Origin: Thermoleophilaceae bacterium
GTDB lineage: Bacteria > Actinomycetota > Thermoleophilia > Solirubrobacterales > Thermoleophilaceae
DNA: 64,000 bases
Reading direction: 5' to 3'
NCBI GenBank assembly: GCA_030447725.1
Contig: JAUJOQ010000001.1
Span: 643,422 to 707,421, forward strand
Shown: one piece after another, positions 8,567 through 17,332 of the stretch
Layout of the letters: each line of letters begins with the position of its first letter
How positions within the stretch are numbered: position 1 is the stretch's first letter
Notes under the pieces: generated by a model
What the model saw: the letters and a program-made list of their open reading frames with translations, nothing else
Told to the model about the DNA's origin: nothing
The model's database searches: none
Program-made: the position numbers and the translations under genes

Positions 8567-8739
8567 GGCGGATCTCCCCCTTTAATGAAATGGCCAAGAG
8601 TGACCGGACGCCACCTTATTAGCTCAGTGGCCCGCGACTCGCTCCCGGCAGCGAGGAGCGCTCCGCTTGGCCCGCGATTATCGCCCTCAGCAGCCTCAGG
8701 CGATGGTGGAAGCGCACACCGCAGCGCGCGGAGACGAGA

Positions 8740-8880
8740 TCCGGGCCTTCCTGCCTCAGTTGGTGGACCCGCAGGCGGGCGCGCCGTGGACCCAGGTTCT
8801 CGCGCTCGGCGCGATCCTGGCCGTGCTCGGGCTGGCGAGCGACGTGCTCTACGCCCTCGTAGCGGGCTGCGGGGGCTCCT
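8740..8880 (+). pseudogene. LysE/RhtB-type exporter fragment
   Basis: A short stretch encodes AFLPQLVDPQAG, then a hydrophobic helix and LGLASDVLYALVAG. This matches the middle-to-late part of LysE family amino-acid exporters, where F-L-P-Q-F-V-D-P and L-x-S-D-x-x-Y-A-L are highly conserved. The N-terminal three helices and the last helix are missing, and the frame runs into unrelated sequence ending at a stop near 8918. It is a remnant, not a gene. Confidence 0.55.
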
Positions 8881-8898
8881 GGCTCCGACGAGTACGGC

Positions 8899-8927
8899 TT
8901 GACTTCAAGCGAAGTTGAACTTATAGG
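8899..8927 (+). promoter_or_regulatory. Sigma-70-like promoter with a MerR-type dyad
   Basis: TTGACT (8899-8904) and TATAGG (8922-8927) are spaced by 17 bp. Between them lies the imperfect dyad ACTTCAA-6-TTGAACT. Dyads placed between -35 and -10 are the signature of MerR-family operators, as for SoxR. It faces the DUF5519 gene at 8968. No MerR gene is seen nearby. Confidence 0.5.
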
Positions 8928-8967
8928 GTCATAGGCGGCAGTAACCCCGAGCCTCGAGGAGCAGGTC

Positions 8968-9317
8968 ATGACCAAGACACAAACGGCAAGCGAGCAGATC
9001 ACAGACGAGGTGGCTTCTTGCCGGGCGTTGAGGCGGGCGGCCCTGGTGAGCGTGGCGAGTTCGCGTTCAAGTTCGGCGGTGAGGAGCTCGGTCACCTGCA
9101 CGGCGATCACGTCGCCCACTTCGGATTTCCGAGAGAGCTGGGCGCCCAGCTGAGGGAGCAGGGGCGGGTCGGACCGCACCCGGTCAACCGCCACTCGACG
9201 AAGATGGCCGCGCGCAGGATCGAGGGCGAGGCCGACGTCCTCGAAGTGATCGAGTTGATGCGTCTCAACTACAACCGCGTCACGGCGCGCGATGGCTCTC
9301 CGGCGGAGGCTGCATGA
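8968..9317 (+). pseudogene. DUF5519 (luciferase-domain-like) protein, frameshifted
   Basis: The ATG at 8968 has a GAGGAG ribosome site and a good promoter upstream. It encodes MTKTQTASEQITDEVAS and then shifts frame near 9016 into LPGVEAGGPGERGEF, continuing through EELGHLHGDHVAHFGFPREL and a VLEVIELMRLNYNR helix to the stop at 9317. The LPGV, GHLHGD and FP motifs and the C-terminal LLRLNY helix match the small DUF5519 family, which is unrelated to true luciferase catalysis as far as known. With one base inserted or removed at the shift the protein would be about 116 aa and full length. It is either a pseudogene or a sequencing indel. Confidence 0.6.
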
Positions 9318-9585
9318 TTGGAGCGCCGCGCTTCAGGTCTGACGCGCGACGAAGATGGGGCCGGAGTGCCGCCGGCGATCTTGAGCGTGACGAAGGCCGG
9401 CTCGGAGGCCACCGGCAGCGCCGCGATCCCGCGCTCGCCGCGATGCCCTTCAGACTCTCAACGCTCGCCGCGACCGCCCCCATCCTCGTGGGTGTCGCCA
9501 CCCCCTGAGACTCACAACCCCTCACTGAACCGCCGCTGGTCTTCTCCGAACGCTGGGGGCGCCAGCGAGCACGAGTAGCTATCCA
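9318..9585. other. Gene-poor junction sequence
   Basis: There is no convincing complete gene. A minus-strand frame between about 9410 and 9325 reads GIAALPVASEPAFVTLKIAG, which looks coding and may be another fragment. The short frames on the plus strand lack ribosome sites. The region ends at the breakpoint of the channel duplicate. Confidence 0.3.
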
Positions 9586-10074
9586 CAGCGCTTAGGCTCT
9601 GATCATCGGCTGGGCGCTGTGGGCGGTGTTCCTCGTCGAGTTCCTCGTCAAGTTCTGGCTTGCCCCGCGGCGGATCCGGTTCCTGCGCCGGCACTGGCTC
9701 CAGCTGCTGGCGCTGGCCGTCCCCGCGCTTCGGGTGTTGCGGTTTCTGCGCCTCGTTCGCCTCGGTCGTGCGATGCCGGCGGCTTGGGTGCTTTCGTCTT
9801 CGTACCGCACGGCTGGGAGCGCCCGCCGCCTGCTCGGCTCGCGACTCGGATATCTGGGCGGTCTCGGTCTCGTCGTCACGATCGCCGCGGCTGAGCTCGG
9901 CTATCTGTTCGAGCGCGATAGGCCAGATGGGGTCTTCGAGTCTTTCGGCGACGCGGTGCTGTGGGCCTTCTCGGTCGTGCTGGCCCAGCAGGGTGACCCC
10001 GTCCCCAGCAGCGTCGGTGCACACATCGTGATGCTGGTGGGATTCGCGTTCGGCCTGGTGGTCCGGCGCTAGGC
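9586..10074 (+). pseudogene. Second copy of the channel locus with two internal deletions
   Basis: This segment is stitched from three parts of 1024-2029. It begins with 15 bases identical to 1024-1038, jumps to the sequence at 1242 (GATCATCGG), continues essentially identical through the S4 and pore regions, then jumps near 1700 to the last 17 bases of the small membrane gene (2013-2029). About 400 bp in the centre are identical by eye, while third-position mismatches cluster near both junctions (for example GAGTTT/GAGTTC, and TTTGGCTTT against TTCGCGTTC). An open frame remains but lacks the N-terminus, S1 and the real C-terminus. It is not expected to work as a channel. Confidence 0.75.
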
Positions 10075-10098
10075 CGTGGTCGACCACGGCGCAGATTG

Positions 10099-11175
10099 CT
10101 AACCCCTCACGTGCACCGTCGCGCTCCCCTGCGCGGGGTCGGACAGGTGCGCCAGCGCCGTCCGGGTGGCCTCGCGGCGCACTTCGTCCAAGCGCCCGGC
10201 GGGAATCTCCACCAGCGGCTCGACCACGAGCTCGGCCCGGTCACGAACGGTCGAGCAGGTCCAGGTGGCGGCCACCCGGCCGTTCACGAGCACCGTCTGG
10301 GCTCCGGAGAGGGTGATTGCGCCGGAGTCGACCTCGGGCGGGAAGATCCGGGTCCGATCTGCGAAGGCGAGCAGCGCCTGGTCCCAGCGGGCGAGCAACC
10401 GCACGGGCAGCGGCTCGTCGCCCCGAAGCACCCGGATGCCGCGACGGTCGAGCAGCTCGCGGCCGTCGGCGGCGGTGAGCCGTCGCAGGTCGAGCCGCGC
10501 GAGGCCGGCTTCGAAGTCCTTTTGGGGGAGACCGAGCCAGACGGCGACGTCGTGGCGGCTCGCCGGGCCGAACGCCGCCAGGTAGCGCGCGGTGACGAGC
10601 TCGGCCGCGTCCTCGGGTGAGGGCAGTGGACGCCGGTCGAGCACGAAGCGCGGGCGGGCGCGCACGCCCCAGAACCCTGCGGGCGGCTCTTGGACCAGGG
10701 GCAGCAGCCCCCGCGCCACCTGCAGCGGCTCCCAGCGCTCGGACGCCTCGGGGGGCAGCAGTGCGCCACCGTGCTCGCGGATCTCGGCGGCGGTGCGTGG
10801 CCTGCTGAGCAGCCTCGAAAGCTCGGCGAGGACCTTCTCCTCGTCGACCTCCGGGTGGCGGGCCCGCCACGCCCGCAGGAACGCTTGGCGCCAGAGCTGG
10901 GCATACGCCGGGTAGTCAGCGGCCGCGACGAGGTGCAGCGTGCCGCGGTTGATCGTCGTCTTGACGACGCTTCGCCGCGCGAGCGCGCGCTGCAGTCCAT
11001 CGCGTCTGAAGCCGGCGACCCTTGCGTGCAGCGCCACGTACGGGGCGTTGGGCTCCTGGCCCTGCAGCGGCGTGAGGCGCCCGATGGCGGCCGCCGCGCC
11101 GATGCTCAGGGGCTTCAGCAGTCCCTGACGGGCCATCAGGGTGGCGGTGAGCTGGGCGTCGGTCAGCCGCTTCAC
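10099..11175 (-). CDS. Winged-helix DNA-binding protein, AlkZ/HTH_42 family
   Basis: The 358-aa protein belongs to the HTH_42 family, whose characterised members (AlkZ, YcaQ) are DNA glycosylases that excise bulky or crosslinked adducts. Visible landmarks are the N-terminal RQGLL turn, LQGQEPNAPYVAL around residue 37-50 (a Q-x-Q element is catalytic in AlkZ), the tandem winged-helix region with TINRGTLHLV, and the C-terminal DGRVAATW-like segment (here NGRVAATW). The start is the ATG at 11175. It could act as a glycosylase, but many actinobacterial paralogs are untested. It is convergent with the channel duplicate. Confidence 0.8.
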   Translation of the reverse strand: MKRLTDAQLTATLMARQGLLKPLSIGAAAAIGRLTPLQGQEPNAPYVALHARVAGFRRDGLQRALARRSVVKTTINRGTLHLVAAADYPAYAQLWRQAFLRAWRARHPEVDEEKVLAELSRLLSRPRTAAEIREHGGALLPPEASERWEPLQVARGLLPLVQEPPAGFWGVRARPRFVLDRRPLPSPEDAAELVTARYLAAFGPASRHDVAVWLGLPQKDFEAGLARLDLRRLTAADGRELLDRRGIRVLRGDEPLPVRLLARWDQALLAFADRTRIFPPEVDSGAITLSGAQTVLVNGRVAATWTCSTVRDRAELVVEPLVEIPAGRLDEVRREATRTALAHLSDPAQGSATVHVRG

Positions 11176-11332
11176 GCTCGCATCCTCCCGGACGCGCTGG
11201 TTCGATCGCGGGTGGGGACCTCCTACACGCCCAGAGCTGGAATGGCAGCCGCGCCGGCCGCGACTCGTCCGGGGCGGGCAGGTCCCGCGAGACCGAGTTC
11301 ACGACGATCGAGCTGCGGCACAAACCGCTGAA

Positions 11333-12211
11333 TTAGGGGGCCCTGCGCCTCACCTGGATCCGGCCGTCGCTCTCGCGGGCCTCGAACGAGGGCTGCGCCT
11401 GGGTCGCCGGACCGCGCTGCACCGACCCGTCGTCGACGCGGAAGCGCGAGCCGTGGCATGCGCACTCCACCACCTCGCCGTCGACCGTCCCGTCGCTGAG
11501 CGAGCAGCCCCGGTGCGAGCAGCGGTCGTGGATGGCGTGCACGCCGTCGCCGTGGCGCAGCAGCATCACCGGGGTGTCGGCCACCACGACGGCCTTTGGC
11601 GCTCCGATGGCCAACTCGCCCGAATCGGCGGCGTCGGTCCAGTCGGTGGGTCCCGGATCGTAGGTGGTCTGGTTGGGACCGACGCCCTGCGCGAACGCCA
11701 TGTGGGCACCGAGGTACCCACCGGCCGCGAGCGCACCGGACCCGGCCAGCCCCAGTGCCTTGCCCCGCGCCGTGTGGCCGCCGCGACGAGACATCAGGGA
11801 CGCTGAGTAGAGACCCAGCGCAGCCGTGTTGGCTGCGGCGTGGGCCAGGCCGACCCTGCGCACGTGAGGATCGACGGGCTCGCTGTCGGCCCAGTCGCTG
11901 GTGCCTGTGAGCACGGTGGGCGGGTATGACGCCAGCCCGACCGCGATCAGGCGCTCCGCCGCCTTGCCGTCGCGGTCCCCGCCGATCACGTCGAGCACCG
12001 TTGCGCTCACGAGGAAGCTGATCACAAGATCGGTTAGCAGCGGATGTAGCGCGTGCCCCAGCCAGGTGCCGCTGAGGGCGTCCTTGAGCGCGCCGGGACC
12101 GATGCCGTTGCGCACCGACTTGCCGATCGCCTTGCCGGCGCCATCGAGGGCGTCGGCGTTCTCGAGGGCTTGGAGGGCGCGGACGTGCGGGCGTCGCTCT
12201 GTCTCGGGCAT
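11333..12211 (-). CDS. DUF2231 membrane domain fused to a Rieske [2Fe-2S] domain
   Basis: Residues 40-165 form a DUF2231 membrane region with four hydrophobic helices beginning HALHPLLTDLVISFLV. Residues about 195-290 form a Rieske domain with the cluster-binding pairs CSHRGC and CACHGS, spaced as in ferredoxin-type Rieske proteins. The fusion suggests a membrane-bound electron carrier facing a partner oxidoreductase, though no such gene lies beside it. A GGGTAG word directly upstream of the start (plus-strand 12221-12226) resembles a SigB-type -10 element. The gene appears complete at 292 aa. The function is inferred only from the domains. Confidence 0.85.
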   Translation of the reverse strand: MPETERRPHVRALQALENADALDGAGKAIGKSVRNGIGPGALKDALSGTWLGHALHPLLTDLVISFLVSATVLDVIGGDRDGKAAERLIAVGLASYPPTVLTGTSDWADSEPVDPHVRRVGLAHAAANTAALGLYSASLMSRRGGHTARGKALGLAGSGALAAGGYLGAHMAFAQGVGPNQTTYDPGPTDWTDAADSGELAIGAPKAVVVADTPVMLLRHGDGVHAIHDRCSHRGCSLSDGTVDGEVVECACHGSRFRVDDGSVQRGPATQAQPSFEARESDGRIQVRRRAP

Positions 12212-12455
12212 GGCCGGTCCCTACCCATTAGGCGGGCAGGAATCACATCGGCGCAGCGCCCGGGTGCCTCACGGACACTTCCTGCTCGGGCGCCCGGCGA
12301 TCCGCGATGGGTGCGGTGGCAGGCCTCCGCTCAGGCGCCCGGAGCCCGGGGGCCATCGCCCTGCTTGACGGCCTGATCTATGGGCTTCCGCCCGTCATTC
12401 CGCAAACGCAACGGTCAGCGGCCACGCGCCTATCGGTCAGCGCGCCTCCGAGGCG
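12212..12455. other. Intergenic region, no gene seen
   Basis: These 244 bases hold no convincing reading frame. The only notable item is GGGTAG (minus strand, 12221-12226) near the start of the Rieske gene. Confidence 0.5.
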
Positions 12456-12905
12456 TCAGGCCGCTTCGGCGCGGGCCTTCAGGCCCTCGGCGGCGCCTCC
12501 CAGCAGGAAGTCGCGCACCTTGCCCTCCGCGGGCCCGCGCAGCAGCATCCCGAGCATCCGTCCCGGGTCGGCCGCCAACCCGTAGGTGGCGCCCGTGCGC
12601 CCTGCGCCCAGATCCTCGAAGAGCCAGTAGCCCTCGAGCGACTTTGTCTCGCCCTTCTCCTGCACCCAACCGATGCGTTCGGGAGGCTCGTACGAGAAGC
12701 GCAGCGTGGCCTTCACCGTCTTCACCTTGGCGTCGGACTCCGTCTCCACCACCAGCGCCCGCTTCTGGGCGTCGCGCTCGAGCACCTCCACCTCGCGCAG
12801 GGAGCCCTGCCACTCGGCGGCGTTCTCGACATCCGCGGCGATCTCGTAGCAGCGTTCGATAGGAGCGTCGATCTCGACCCTGCGCTCTCCCTCTATCAGT
12901 CCCAT
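12456..12905 (-). CDS. SRPBCC (START-like) family protein
   Basis: This 149-aa protein has the compact helix-grip layout of polyketide cyclase-like SRPBCC proteins. It opens with an N-terminal strand VEIDAPIERCYEIAADVEN, has an AEWQGSLREVEVLERD segment near residues 34-48, a central beta sheet, and a long amphipathic C-terminal helix (ending LKARAEAA). These domains bind hydrophobic ligands in a deep pocket; the ligand here cannot be told. The ATG at 12905 is the natural start. It is transcribed away from the nitrilase gene, with about 100 bp between their starts. Confidence 0.82.
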   Translation of the reverse strand: MGLIEGERRVEIDAPIERCYEIAADVENAAEWQGSLREVEVLERDAQKRALVVETESDAKVKTVKATLRFSYEPPERIGWVQEKGETKSLEGYWLFEDLGAGRTGATYGLAADPGRMLGMLLRGPAEGKVRDFLLGGAAEGLKARAEAA

Positions 12906-13005
12906 GTAGGAAACCTATCGTGGTGGACCGGCTGTCGATCCGCACGGGCCGATCTTTGGCCGCCGGGCCGTAGGGCCTGATCGGCTTTGCGGGGAAGATC
13001 CCGGC

Positions 13006-13884
13006 ATGTTCGGAAGACGTCACAGCCCCAGCGCGCCCGCGGTGGCTGCCGTGGCCGGTTCCTTCGGTCGAGATCTGGAGATGTGTTTCACTCGCATCGA
13101 GCACACCGTGAGCCAGGCACGCTCTCGAGGCGCGAAGCTGGTGGTCTTCCCGGAGGCGGCGCTGGGCGGCTACCTGTGGGAGGCCTATCTCCCGCAGGGC
13201 CCCATGCCGGTGGCTGCGCCTCCGGCGCTGAACCGCGAAGGCGAGGAGATGGCCCGTCTGGCGTGCATCGCGGGGGACACCGTGCTGTGCGTGGGCTACA
13301 CCGAGGCCGGCGAGACGGGCGTGCACTCCAGCGCGGTGTGCGTGAACGGCGACGGCGTACTTGGCCACCAGCGCAAGGTGCACCTCCCGGAGGGCGAGCG
13401 CGGCGCGTTCTCACCGGGCGACGGCTTCGCCGCGTTCGACACCCCCGTCGGCCGGATGGGGATGCTGATCTGTTACGACAAGGTCTTCCCCGAGGCCGCT
13501 CGAGACCTCTCACTCGATGGCGCCGGGATCATCGCCTCGTTGGCGGCCTGGCCCGTGTGCCGGATGAATCCAGCGGCACGGGTCCGCCACGACCGCCAGG
13601 TCCGTCAGTTCAACCTGCTCGACCAGGCACGAGCCGTGGAGAACCAGGTGGTGTGGGTCTCGGCCAATCACAGCGGCCGCTTCGGGCGGCTGCGCTTTCC
13701 CGGCCAGGCCAAGGTGGTCGACCCTCACGGCACGGTGCTCGCGTCAACCGGGTCGCGCGCCGGCCTGGCCCTGGCCCGGGTGGATGCGCTGCGGGCCGTC
13801 GACCCCCTGCGCAGCCAGTTCAACCACCTCGAGGACCGCCGTCCGGGCGCCTACCGGCTCTCGCATCCCGGGGCGGTCGTCTAG
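13006..13884 (+). CDS. Carbon-nitrogen hydrolase (nitrilase superfamily)
   Basis: The Glu-Lys-Cys triad of the nitrilase superfamily is complete: Glu50 in VVFPEAALGGY, Lys124 in HQRKVHLPEGE and Cys156 in GMLICYDKVFPE. At 292 aa it is a single-domain enzyme that would hydrolyse an amide or nitrile in the cytoplasm; a glutamine-amidase or omega-amidase-type substrate is possible but not shown. The next gene, asparagine synthase, starts 11 bp downstream, so the two are probably co-transcribed and may share nitrogen or amide metabolism. Confidence 0.87.
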   Translation: MFGRRHSPSAPAVAAVAGSFGRDLEMCFTRIEHTVSQARSRGAKLVVFPEAALGGYLWEAYLPQGPMPVAAPPALNREGEEMARLACIAGDTVLCVGYTEAGETGVHSSAVCVNGDGVLGHQRKVHLPEGERGAFSPGDGFAAFDTPVGRMGMLICYDKVFPEAARDLSLDGAGIIASLAAWPVCRMNPAARVRHDRQVRQFNLLDQARAVENQVVWVSANHSGRFGRLRFPGQAKVVDPHGTVLASTGSRAGLALARVDALRAVDPLRSQFNHLEDRRPGAYRLSHPGAVV

Positions 13885-13894
13885 CCTCGTCGAA

Positions 13895-15394
13895 ATGTGT
13901 GGGATCGTCGGCGGGCACGGACACGCGAGGGCCGACGACGGTCGGCGGATGTTGAAGCGCTTGGTGCACCGCGGTCCCGACGACCAGGGCGAGGTGCAGG
14001 CAAACGGCAGCTGGCTGGGCCACCGGCGGCTCTCGATAGTGGACGTGGAGGGTGGCCGCCAGCCGCTGGTGAACGCCGACGGCGACCTGTGGCTCGTGGG
14101 CAACGGCGAGGTCTACAACCATGAGCAGGTGCGGGCCAATTTGCCGAAGGCCTCTTACGCGACTCGCTCGGACAACGAGGTGGCCCTTCACCTGCTCGAC
14201 TCCGAGGGCCCGGCGGCTCTCGATCGTCTCGAGGGCATGTATGCCTTCCTGGCCGCCGGCGCCGACGGCTTCTTCCTCGCCGCGCGGGACCCGGTGGGGA
14301 TCAAGCCCCTGTATTGGGCGCGCCGCGACGGCACCGTGTGCTTCGCATCGGAGATGGCGGCGTTCGATGCCGAGTGGCTTCCACACGTGGAGAGCTTTCC
14401 GCCCGGCTGCCACTGGACCCCGGAGCGCGGCCTTCAGCGCTTTGCCTCAGCGGTGGGCCAGACCGATTGTGAGCCCTCCGACCGCCGCCAGGCGCTCAAG
14501 GACACGCGTGCCGAGCTGATCGCCTCGGTGGAGCGCCAGATGATGGGCGACGTGCCCGTCGGCGTGTTCCTGTCGGGTGGCCTTGACTCGAGCCTGATCG
14601 CCGCCATCGCGGCTCGATACCTGGCCGAGCGCGGCGAACAGCTGCAGACCTTCGCTGTGGGCACCCACGCCAGCCCCGATCTGCGGGCCGCACGGGTGGT
14701 GGCCGAGCACCTCGGAACTGAGCACCACGAGCGGGTGTACACCGCCGACGAGGCTCTCGGCGCCGTGCCCTTGGTCGTACGTGCCATCGAGCACTTCGAC
14801 CCGTCGCTCGTGCGCAGCGCGGTGCCCAACTACCTGCTCGCCGAGTTGGCGTCTCGGCACGTGAAGGTGGTGCTCACCGGCGAGGGCGCCGACGAGCTGT
14901 TTGCGGGCTACGAGTACCTGCGCGGGCTGGCGGGCGCGGAGGAGTTGCAGGCGGAGATGGTGCGCACCGTGGAAGGACTGCACGACCTCAACCTGCAGCG
15001 CTGTGATCGCGTGACGATGGCCCACGGCCTCGAGGGGCGTGTGCCCTTCCTCGACCGCCAGGTGATCGCCTTCGCGCTCGGCCTGGCGCCCGAGTGGAAG
15101 CTGTCCGCCCCGGGCGAGCCCGAGAAGCGTCTGCTGCGCGAGGCGTTCGAGGGCTGGCTGCCTCAGGAGCTGCTCTGGCGTGAGAAGTCCCAGTTCGGCG
15201 ACGGCAGCGGTGCGGCGGCCGTGCTGACCGGGCGGATGGAGCAAAGCGTGAGTCCGGAGGAGCTCGAGGCCGAGGCGGGGCTGTGCGATCCGCCGCTGCG
15301 CACGCGCGAGGAGGCGGCATACCACCGGATCTTCGCCGAGCACCTGCCCGGCGTGCGCCCGGAGCACACCGTGAGCCGGTTCGCAACGGCCTGA
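13895..15394 (+). CDS. asnB: Asparagine synthase (glutamine-hydrolysing)
   Basis: AsnB makes asparagine from aspartate, ATP and glutamine. The start MCGIVGG at 13895 places the catalytic Cys at position 2 after Met removal, which fixes the start; the longer upstream frame is not used. The N-terminal class II glutaminase domain (about 1-200) is followed by a synthetase domain with the PP-loop SGGLDSS near residue 227 and a GEGADELFAGY motif near residue 330. The length, 499 aa, is slightly short for the family but all motifs are present. It follows the nitrilase gene by 11 bp. Confidence 0.9.
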   Translation: MCGIVGGHGHARADDGRRMLKRLVHRGPDDQGEVQANGSWLGHRRLSIVDVEGGRQPLVNADGDLWLVGNGEVYNHEQVRANLPKASYATRSDNEVALHLLDSEGPAALDRLEGMYAFLAAGADGFFLAARDPVGIKPLYWARRDGTVCFASEMAAFDAEWLPHVESFPPGCHWTPERGLQRFASAVGQTDCEPSDRRQALKDTRAELIASVERQMMGDVPVGVFLSGGLDSSLIAAIAARYLAERGEQLQTFAVGTHASPDLRAARVVAEHLGTEHHERVYTADEALGAVPLVVRAIEHFDPSLVRSAVPNYLLAELASRHVKVVLTGEGADELFAGYEYLRGLAGAEELQAEMVRTVEGLHDLNLQRCDRVTMAHGLEGRVPFLDRQVIAFALGLAPEWKLSAPGEPEKRLLREAFEGWLPQELLWREKSQFGDGSGAAAVLTGRMEQSVSPEELEAEAGLCDPPLRTREEAAYHRIFAEHLPGVRPEHTVSRFATA

Positions 15395-15464
15395 CGTTCA
15401 AGCCTGCGCCACACCCCACTCGGTAGGCTGCGCACGGTCCCGAACGCAGGGGGAGTACACCCAC

Positions 15465-16385
15465 ATGCAGACCCGCCAACAGGCCGAGATCCATGGCCAC
15501 CGGGTGAGCTACCTCGCCGCCGGCGACGGTCCACCCGTGGTGCTGATCCACGGCGTCACCGGAACGTGCGACCAGTGGGCGCCGGTCTTGCCGCTGCTAT
15601 CGGACCGCTACAGCGTGGTAGCGCCCGACCTGCTGGGTCACGGCCAGTCGGCCAAGCCGCGGGGGGACTATTCGCTCGGCGCGTACGCGTCGGGAATACG
15701 CGATCTCGTCGTCGGGCTCGGGCACGAGCGCGTCACGGTGGTCGGCCACTCGCTCGGCGGCGGCATCGCGATGCAGTTCGCCTATCAGTTCCCTGAGAGC
15801 TGCGAGCGGCTGGTGCTGGTCTCGAGCGGCGGCCTCGGCCGGGAGGTCCATCCCCTGCTGCGTGCTGCCACGTTGCCCGGCTCGGAGCTCGTCCTGCCCC
15901 TGATCGCCGGCAACCGCGTTCACGCCGTCGGCACGGCGGTGGCGGGCACGCTCGATAAGGTGGGTCTGCGTGCAAAGCCGGACATCGCCGAGATAGTCCG
16001 CGGGTACGGCTCCCTGGCCGACCCCGACACGCGGCGGGCGTTCATCCACACGCTGAGGTCGGTGGTCGATCCGATGGGTCAGCGCGTGGATGCCACCGAC
16101 CGCCTCTATCTCGCGGCTGATATGCCGGCGCTGATCGTCTGGGGGCGCCGTGATCCGGTGATCCCTGTGAGCCACGCCGGGGTGGCCGAACGCGGTATGC
16201 CTGGCTCCCGGCTCGAGATCTTCGATGGCTCGGGGCACTTCCCGCAGCTCGACAGCCCCGTGCGCTTCGCCAAAGTGCTCACGGACTTCATCGAGACGAC
16301 GGAGGGCGCAGTCCTGAATGCGGACACGCTGCGCGGGCGCCTGCTCGCGGGATCCACTCGCAACGGCGGGGACGCCGCCACGTAA
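15465..16385 (+). CDS. Alpha/beta hydrolase
   Basis: A canonical alpha/beta-hydrolase fold protein of 306 aa: oxyanion motif LIHGVTG near residue 28, nucleophile elbow GHSLGGG (Ser96), acid in GRRDPVIP near residue 226 and catalytic His in GSGHFPQ near residue 255. There is a cap region between residues 135 and 190. No signal peptide is present. The substrate cannot be predicted. It is preceded by a GGGGGAG ribosome site and followed by pdxH after 8 bp, so the two are likely co-transcribed. Confidence 0.86.
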   Translation: MQTRQQAEIHGHRVSYLAAGDGPPVVLIHGVTGTCDQWAPVLPLLSDRYSVVAPDLLGHGQSAKPRGDYSLGAYASGIRDLVVGLGHERVTVVGHSLGGGIAMQFAYQFPESCERLVLVSSGGLGREVHPLLRAATLPGSELVLPLIAGNRVHAVGTAVAGTLDKVGLRAKPDIAEIVRGYGSLADPDTRRAFIHTLRSVVDPMGQRVDATDRLYLAADMPALIVWGRRDPVIPVSHAGVAERGMPGSRLEIFDGSGHFPQLDSPVRFAKVLTDFIETTEGAVLNADTLRGRLLAGSTRNGGDAAT

Positions 16386-16393
16386 ACACCTAG

Positions 16394-17050
16394 ATGGCGG
16401 ACCGCGTTCCCGATCTCGCAGGGATGCGCCGCCCCTACGGCCCCGAGGGGCTATCCGACCACGACTTCGCGCCCACGTGGCTCGAGCAGCTCACCGACTG
16501 GCTACAGGATGCCGTGCTGGCCGGCGTGCCAGAGCCCAACGCCATGGTGCTGGCCACGGCGGACGAGGACGGCACACCGGCGGCGCGCACCGTGCTCCTC
16601 AAGGCGCTCGACGAACGCGGCCTCGCCTTCTACACCAACCTTCGCTCGCGCAAGGGGCGAGAGCTCGAGCGCAACCCGCGCGCGTCGGCGGTGCTGCTGT
16701 GGCTGCCCGTCCGGCGCCAGGTGAGGGTCGATGGGAGCGTGGAGGAGGTCGAAACGGAGGAGGCGGACGCGTATTTCGCGTCCCGGCCGCGTGGCTCGAG
16801 GCTCGCTGCTCTGGCCAGCCCCCAGTCTGAGGTGATCGAGTCACGTGAAGCGCTCGACCGGCGCCACGCCGATCTGGAGCGGCGCAACCACGACGCCGAC
16901 TCGATTCCCCGCCCGCCCTGGTGGGGGGGACGCCGGCTGGTGCCCGCCAGCGTGGAGTTCTGGCAGGGGCGTGGCGATCGCCTGCACGACCGGCTTCGCT
17001 ACCGGCGCGAGGACTCAGGCAGCTGGGTCTTGGAGCGGCTGGCGCCGTAG
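16394..17050 (+). CDS. pdxH: Pyridoxamine 5'-phosphate oxidase
   Basis: PdxH oxidises pyridoxine or pyridoxamine 5'-phosphate to pyridoxal 5'-phosphate with FMN. The 218-aa product has the expected order: an N-terminal substrate loop (MRRPYGPEGL), AMVLATADEDGTPAARTVLL, the FMN-binding stretch FYTNLRSRKGRELERNP, a QVRVDGSVEEV strand, and the C-terminal WQGRGDRLHDRLRYRR with the final ERLAP, which matches the family's conserved end. It is complete and starts 8 bp after the hydrolase gene. Confidence 0.92.
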   Translation: MADRVPDLAGMRRPYGPEGLSDHDFAPTWLEQLTDWLQDAVLAGVPEPNAMVLATADEDGTPAARTVLLKALDERGLAFYTNLRSRKGRELERNPRASAVLLWLPVRRQVRVDGSVEEVETEEADAYFASRPRGSRLAALASPQSEVIESREALDRRHADLERRNHDADSIPRPPWWGGRRLVPASVEFWQGRGDRLHDRLRYRREDSGSWVLERLAP

Positions 17051-17067
17051 GGCCGGCGACCGACGGG

Positions 17068-17244
17068 CTAGTGGCCGCCGCCGGCCTGGTCGAGCTTCTC
17101 CTCGCTTTTTCGGGTGGCCTCCTCGTCGCGGTCGCCCTGTCCAGGCGGAGTTGTGGCCTCGTGGGTCTTGCCACCGGGAGGGCTGGTGCTGCTGCGAGCT
17201 TCCTGGCCGGGCTCTGTGTCCTCTGGCTGCTGTTCGTCGATCAT
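17068..17244 (-). CDS. Small hydrophilic protein, 58 aa
   Basis: A minus-strand frame from ATG 17244 to TAG 17068 encodes an all-polar protein (starting MIDEQQPEDTEPG and ending EKLDQAGGGH) with no hydrophobic core, probably disordered. It is convergent with pdxH. Upstream, GGGTAG (17254-17259) with GTTC 16 bp before it resembles a SigB-type promoter, which would suit a stress-induced hydrophilin-like protein. No family is recognised. The coding evidence is composition and context only. Confidence 0.45.
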   Translation of the reverse strand: MIDEQQPEDTEPGQEARSSTSPPGGKTHEATTPPGQGDRDEEATRKSEEKLDQAGGGH

Positions 17245-17332
17245 GTCCAGGCTCTACCCACAAGGCTAGTGCCGAGAACAAGCGGGCGCGGCCGGGGGTG
17301 GCACCCGAGCGGGTGCACATGGATCCCGACGG

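Noticed and set aside
8600-8640. tRNA-like word TTAGCTCAGTGG
   Set aside because: Only the D-arm consensus is present; no anticodon or T arm can be paired around it.
5335-8902. Very long plus-strand frames over the patatin copies
   Set aside because: These are antisense to the patatin genes in both copies and repeat exactly because the DNA does; composition is typical of shadow frames in GC-rich DNA.
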